A stretch of DNA of 64,000 nt from the NCBI RefSeq assembly GCF_000455325.1, contig NZ_HG322954.1:1-64000 (forward strand), given 5' to 3'. The stretch comes from Mycolicibacterium septicum DSM 44393 (GTDB lineage: Bacteria; Actinomycetota; Actinomycetes; Mycobacteriales; Mycobacteriaceae). Of this stretch, positions 60,011 to 64,000 are shown piece by piece. The notes below the pieces were generated by a model, which saw nothing but the letters and a program-made list of their open reading frames with translations, searched no databases and had not been told where the DNA came from. The position numbers and the translations under genes were made by a program. Every line of letters starts with the position of its first letter. Position 1 is the stretch's first letter.

Positions 60011-60748
60011 CTAGCGGGCGTGGTCGGCCAGGGTACGGCGATGCCCGGCGTTGAGTAGCCGGTTGACGGTGCTGTGGTGCAGGCCCATCGCCGAGGCGAT
60101 CTTGCCTGCCCGCTCACCGGAATGGTGGCGCCGCAGCACTTCTGCCACAACTTCCGGTGGCTGCCTCGTCGCGCCGTTGCCCACGATCTCCTGAGCGACC
60201 GGCAACAAATCGGCAGGAGAAGCGTCGTCACCGGACTCGTCGAACTCAAGCAGCTCCAACTCAGTGTCGGGGCCATTGTGGTCATCGCTGGCATAGGAAA
60301 CATCTGAGGAAGCACTCTCGACGTCCACTCCCTCGTGTTCGTCGCCCTGGCGGTTGAGCGCTTGCAGCACGACCGTGCACTGTGCGATGCACACGTCGAC
60401 AACCAGCGGCCACAGCCAGGTCAGCCACGGATGAATGCCGCAGCGAAGGGCCAAGTCCTTCAAGGAGAAAAAGGACAGCGCAAACGCGGCAAGCGCCAGA
60501 AATACCGTCATGATGACCGCCGTTGCATAGATCAGTGATGACCGGCGATTGGTGCGGACCAGAATCGAGAGACCCTCGGTGGCCACCAGCAGCACTACGG
60601 GCGGCACCGTGGCCACCGCCGCTGCGAGCACACCAGGAACCGAGGTGACAACCAGCTTGGCATGCGCCGCGTTGGCCGCGATCGACACCAACGTTGCCGC
60701 GATCAGGACCGTCCAGAAAAAGCCACGAGCACGCTTAGGTGAGGACAT
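60011..60748 (-). CDS. DUF2637 membrane protein with HTH tail
   Basis: 245 residues. The N-terminal 125 residues have four hydrophobic helices (FFWTVLIAATLVSIAANAAH, TAVIMTVFLALAAFALSFFS, WLTWLWPLVVDVCIAQCTVV), the DUF2637 pattern known from actinobacterial plasmid spread proteins. An acidic linker follows (DDHNGPDTELELLEFDESGD). The tail is a helix-turn-helix, GERAGKIASAMGLHHSTVNR-LLNAGHRR. It lies 26 bp after eccE in the same direction. The membrane-HTH combination suggests a DNA anchor for transfer. Confidence 0.75.
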   Translation of the reverse strand: MSSPKRARGFFWTVLIAATLVSIAANAAHAKLVVTSVPGVLAAAVATVPPVVLLVATEGLSILVRTNRRSSLIYATAVIMTVFLALAAFALSFFSLKDLALRCGIHPWLTWLWPLVVDVCIAQCTVVLQALNRQGDEHEGVDVESASSDVSYASDDHNGPDTELELLEFDESGDDASPADLLPVAQEIVGNGATRQPPEVVAEVLRRHHSGERAGKIASAMGLHHSTVNRLLNAGHRRTLADHAR

Positions 60749-60774
60749 GGGATTTCCTTCCCGGAAACCGGTTC

Positions 60775-62727
60775 TCAGTTGAGGTAGGTCTGTTCGTTTC
60801 GGAACGCCACCGGCGTGAGCATCGACTCGAACCGTTGTGTGCGAACCCGGACATGGTCGGGCTTGATCTCAATCTCGATATCAGCCCGGCGCCCCCGATC
60901 GGGGTGAGCGCCGCGGCGGTCACGCAGCGAGGACCGCGGTCCCGAGACCACCATTGATGACCAGGCACCCGGATACGGGTTGCCTTGCCCGTTGTGCACC
61001 ACCAGCGTCGGCGGCCACGGCGGCTGTGCTGACGGGTCCGGGGTGCTCCAGATGTGCGAGCTGGCCGCCGTCATCGTCCACCGACCGGCAGGGTCGTACA
61101 CCGCGACCCGATCACCGGCGGCGGCCGCGCGTCGAATCAGCTGCCGCACACTGAAATCGTTGTCGGTGTAGACCGTGATCTGCGTTGGCGCCGCAGGATC
61201 ACTCAACGGCATAAGCAACAAGCTGTCTCGCCCAACTCCACCGATCGGGATACCGGACGGACCCACCACGATCGCCCTGTCCAAGTCAGTGGTGACCGGT
61301 GTGCTGGGCAGCCCGGCCAGACGCGCCGCCCCCGGAATCGTCGCCTGCAGCGCTTCCCACTGCCATCCGGTAGCCCGGTTCAAGTACGGAGTCGGCGCGG
61401 TCGGCAACGGTTGGGTCGAGGTGACCCGCACCATCGCCGAGGCGTGCACCAGCCCGTCGATCCGACGCAGCGCCAACACGAGGGTGGTTCGGGTGATCGG
61501 CCGCGCAGCATCAGCAACAAACGACCACACTTCGTCGAGCTTTTCGGCCACGACGTCCTCAGCTGAGTAATAGAAGCTACTCAAGTAGCCGCGCCCGGGT
61601 TGGCGCAGCTCCGCCCAGCCGCACTCAATCGGTGCGGTCCCCGCCGGCACGCCACCCACAGTATCCAATGCGGCCTGCTGAATACCTTGCGCGTCAAGAA
61701 TTTTCACCCGGCAACCCGACCGCTCGACCGCGACCGCGATGCGCCGTGTGGCGGCCACGATCGCCGCCGCGGTCGTCGAGCGCCACACCAATCCCTCCAC
61801 GGACTGCGGATCATCGATATCCATGCGGATCACCAACGTGTTGGTGCGTTGCCCCGCCGCTGACCGAGCACCGATCGACTTGTCGTATTGCGCCGCATAC
61901 GAGTCGCCACTGGTGCGCGAACCATCGCTGATCACATCAACATCCACGCCGAGCCCGTAGCGCTGCATTTCGTTGCAAATCACCTGGATCGGAACAAGAT
62001 TAGGTGTGTCGGCACCCTGGGGCCGCAACCTCGTCGGCATGTGCGCACGCCCCCACACGCTGATCATGGTGATCAAGGTCGTCCCGTCAATGAGCACACC
62101 CACGACGCCGTCTCGGTCCTGCACATCGATCGGCACACCCGGTGCCGGCGGATGAAACCACCCGAGAAACTGCGAGCTTGCGGTGTCGACGTCCGACATT
62201 TCCACCACATCACCGTCGGCGCTAAACACCTTGCCATCGCCCAGGGCGATGACCTGGTGGTCGGTGAACTGGCCGACATCGCCGAAATCGACACTGGTGG
62301 ACTCAGCCGGCCCGGGCGCGACGCCCACCGCAGGGAAAGACAGCCCAGCGCCTTCGTAGGCCTGGCGCCACTGGCCGCCGTCGAGCACCTCACGCACCGC
62401 CTCGGCAAGCGCCCGGGAAGCTACGGTCCGCTCGGAACCGTCCGGTAGGACCACCGTCTCCTCGCCAGGAGTAACACCCCCCACGACGAGCTGGCGCGGT
62501 GCTCGTGCCCGGGCGAATCGCCACGCCCGCAGCAGCCACTTCCACGGCACAGCATCGCCAAATCGCACCACACACAGCAGCAACCCGAGGACCGCGCCGA
62601 TCGCCAGCCCAGCCCACAACGGCAGCAGGTTCGTAGCCACCGTCGCGAAGGTCACTGCCGCGGTGACGATTTCAGCAGCCAACACCGAACCGAGAGACAC
62701 ATGCAGTGACACCGGTGACCGCTTCAC
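60775..62727 (-). CDS. eccE: type VII secretion protein EccE
   Basis: 650-residue membrane component of the ESX core complex. Two N-terminal hydrophobic segments (GSVLAAEIVTAAVTFATVAT, LPLWAGLAIGAVLGLLLCVV) are followed by a cytosolic EccE domain. That domain includes VGVLIDGTTLITMISVWGRA and RITRTTLVLALRRIDG-like strands, with a long C-terminal extension. It is longer than chromosomal EccE proteins (about 300-460 aa). The GTG start overlaps the mycP stop (GTGA) and has AAGGAGGGG upstream. It completes the channel's periphery with EccB, C and D, which must lie outside this window. Confidence 0.85.
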   Translation of the reverse strand: MKRSPVSLHVSLGSVLAAEIVTAAVTFATVATNLLPLWAGLAIGAVLGLLLCVVRFGDAVPWKWLLRAWRFARARAPRQLVVGGVTPGEETVVLPDGSERTVASRALAEAVREVLDGGQWRQAYEGAGLSFPAVGVAPGPAESTSVDFGDVGQFTDHQVIALGDGKVFSADGDVVEMSDVDTASSQFLGWFHPPAPGVPIDVQDRDGVVGVLIDGTTLITMISVWGRAHMPTRLRPQGADTPNLVPIQVICNEMQRYGLGVDVDVISDGSRTSGDSYAAQYDKSIGARSAAGQRTNTLVIRMDIDDPQSVEGLVWRSTTAAAIVAATRRIAVAVERSGCRVKILDAQGIQQAALDTVGGVPAGTAPIECGWAELRQPGRGYLSSFYYSAEDVVAEKLDEVWSFVADAARPITRTTLVLALRRIDGLVHASAMVRVTSTQPLPTAPTPYLNRATGWQWEALQATIPGAARLAGLPSTPVTTDLDRAIVVGPSGIPIGGVGRDSLLLMPLSDPAAPTQITVYTDNDFSVRQLIRRAAAAGDRVAVYDPAGRWTMTAASSHIWSTPDPSAQPPWPPTLVVHNGQGNPYPGAWSSMVVSGPRSSLRDRRGAHPDRGRRADIEIEIKPDHVRVRTQRFESMLTPVAFRNEQTYLN

Positions 62728-64000
62728 GACTTCCCCTCCTTGCGGCCACGCCGCACCACCACAGTCCCGATCACCGCGGCGGCCGCTACCACCGCCACCA
62801 GCCCGCCCCACAACACCGCGCGCCCGGGCCGAGGGTCGGCCGGCGGAGGAGCGGCAGGCGGTTCAAACGGCGCAGAGGTCACCAGAGACGGCGGGAAACG
62901 ATCCCCGTCGGGCCCCGACCAGGTCAGTGCCGCTACCGGATCGACCACGCCGTACCCGATAGCGGTATCACGCCCGGCCGCCGGCGGATGCGCCGTCGCC
63001 TGCAACCGGTGCTTGACCTGATATGCGGTCAGGCCCGGGAACTGCGCCCGGACCTGGGCCGCTACCGCCGAAACGATCGCTGAGGCAAAAGAACTCCCTC
63101 CGATCGGCTTGATCGTATTGGCGCGGGTGTCCACCGAGGCGTTGATGATCTGTCCGTCAGTGGACAACCCCGCAATGGAGGTACCCGGCGCACCGATACC
63201 GACCCACGGCCCGTGCAACGACGCATTCTGACCCGTCAATGCCACGCCATAGTCGTCAGTGGCTCCGACGGTGAGCACGTAGTCCTGATACCAGCCCGGT
63301 GTGACGATCGTCTGAACCGAGTCCCAGCCCAGTGGGTCTGAGGTGTTGGCCGGTACCGGATCGGGGTTCTGCGTGCAACCATCCTGGCCGGCGTTGCCCG
63401 CCGCGCTGACGATCAACACGTCTTTGTCTTCGACGGCATAGCGCACCGCGGCGCCGATCTCCGTATCGTCGACCAGGTTTGCCACTGATTGGCACGACAC
63501 CACCGAGATGTTGATGACCTTGGCCCCGAGGTTGGCCAGATGCACAATGCCAGCGGCCAACGTGTGGACATTGCCTGCCCGTTCGGCCCGTTCGGGATCC
63601 TGCTCCATCTTGGGGTCGGTCGGACCGAACTTGCGTGAACTCTGCCGCACCGACACCAGCACCGCATCCGGAGCCCCGCCCACGAAGGAATCCGGGCCGA
63701 CCGCCGGTTCATCCAGCGACCACATTCCCGGCCCTGCTACAGGCTGGGCACCGCTGTTCCACGCCGGGGCCGCACCATCGGGAGGAGGTGGCGGCTCAGC
63801 CGGAGGGGGTGGCGGCGGTGGTGGTGGGGGCGTGGCAGTCGCGGTGACGGTCACTGTCGGAGGAGGAGGCGGCGGCGGAACCGGTGCCGGTGCCGGTGCC
63901 CCCGGCGGAGGCGCAGCAACAGCCACGCCCACCGGTCGACTCGGCAGCGGTGGTCCCATCGGCGCAGCACCGATCAGACTGGCCACCACAGTGCCGTGCC
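62724..64000 (-). CDS. mycP: mycosin (MycP), subtilisin-like ESX protease, 5' end outside window
   Basis: The C-terminal 424 residues are visible. The first codons are HGTVVASLIGA, the catalytic His motif. A proline-rich loop follows (APVPPPPPPPTVTVTATATP). VLIVSAAGNAG holds the oxyanion Asn and GGSSFASAIVSAVAAQVRAQ the catalytic Ser; the family usually reads GTSFA there. The C-terminal membrane anchor is VLWGGLVAVVAAAAVIGTVV with a basic tail. The catalytic Asp and signal peptide lie past the edge. Mycosins stabilise the ESX complex and cleave an Esp substrate. It overlaps eccE by GTGA. Confidence 0.9.
   Translation of the reverse strand, partial: HGTVVASLIGAAPMGPPLPSRPVGVAVAAPPPGAPAPAPVPPPPPPPTVTVTATATPPPPPPPPPPAEPPPPPDGAAPAWNSGAQPVAGPGMWSLDEPAVGPDSFVGGAPDAVLVSVRQSSRKFGPTDPKMEQDPERAERAGNVHTLAAGIVHLANLGAKVINISVVSCQSVANLVDDTEIGAAVRYAVEDKDVLIVSAAGNAGQDGCTQNPDPVPANTSDPLGWDSVQTIVTPGWYQDYVLTVGATDDYGVALTGQNASLHGPWVGIGAPGTSIAGLSTDGQIINASVDTRANTIKPIGGSSFASAIVSAVAAQVRAQFPGLTAYQVKHRLQATAHPPAAGRDTAIGYGVVDPVAALTWSGPDGDRFPPSLVTSAPFEPPAAPPPADPRPGRAVLWGGLVAVVAAAAVIGTVVVRRGRKEGKS

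Overview
The window is actinobacterial and almost certainly mycobacterial (Mycobacterium/Mycolicibacterium-like). It is GC-rich, with an MmpL exporter, a CYP136-like P450, a DUF732 secreted protein, many TetR regulators, several leaderless-looking starts and type VII (ESX) secretion genes. From about 18 kb onward it reads as the backbone and cargo of a large conjugative mycobacterial plasmid, or an integrated copy, of the kind that carries both a type IV and a plasmid-type ESX system (pRAW-like). No replication initiator, tRNA, rRNA, CRISPR array or intact insertion sequence was found.

Layout. 1-2 kb: tail of an aldehyde dehydrogenase (frameshifted) and a remnant of a Tn554-type recombinase module. 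2-6 kb: MmpL transporter, DUF732 protein and a frameshifted DUF6188 gene, sharing palindromic operators. 6-10.5 kb: alcohol dehydrogenase/CMD operon divergent from a TetR-thioesterase-hydrolase unit, then a second TetR. 11-17 kb: a one-direction operon of P450, transglutaminase-like protein, acyl-CoA ligase, acyl-CoA dehydrogenase and BtrH-like protein. 17.5-21.3 kb: truncated MarR, KfrA-like coiled-coil protein and small DNA-binding proteins.

21.4-26.8 kb is the most interesting accessory island. A 79-aa controller-like XRE protein, a PP-loop ATPase with a CCGFC cluster, two unknown proteins and a 5-cytosine DNA methyltransferase are linked by four near-identical promoter boxes. This looks like an undescribed restriction-modification-like or DNA-modification locus. 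27-30.6 kb: nrdH with a 124-bp tandem duplication, then small unknown genes and an HNH protein. 30.9-40 kb: a 2019-aa MobF relaxase-helicase, DNA-binding accessory proteins and a soluble coupling ATPase, with a 12-bp-arm inverted repeat and repeated GGTGTAGG motifs that may mark transfer origins.

53.0-40.1 kb (minus strand) is a tightly overlapping transfer operon: small membrane protein, acidic membrane protein, TcpC/VirB8-like, two-helix membrane protein, VirB4 ATPase, TrbL/VirB6-like protein, the ESX chaperone ATPase EccA, two unknowns, then a PLD-like and a HEPN-like protein. It is probably controlled by a divergent XRE regulator at 53.1 kb. 55.2-58.7 kb encodes an HNH-NACHT protein, a probable NLR-like antiphage defence. 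Divergent from it is a Phd-antitoxin-like domain fused to an EccC/FtsK-type ATPase. The window ends inside the ESX operon, with mycP (cut by the edge), eccE and a DUF2637 gene; eccB/C/D and the Esx/PE/PPE genes would be expected beyond the right edge.
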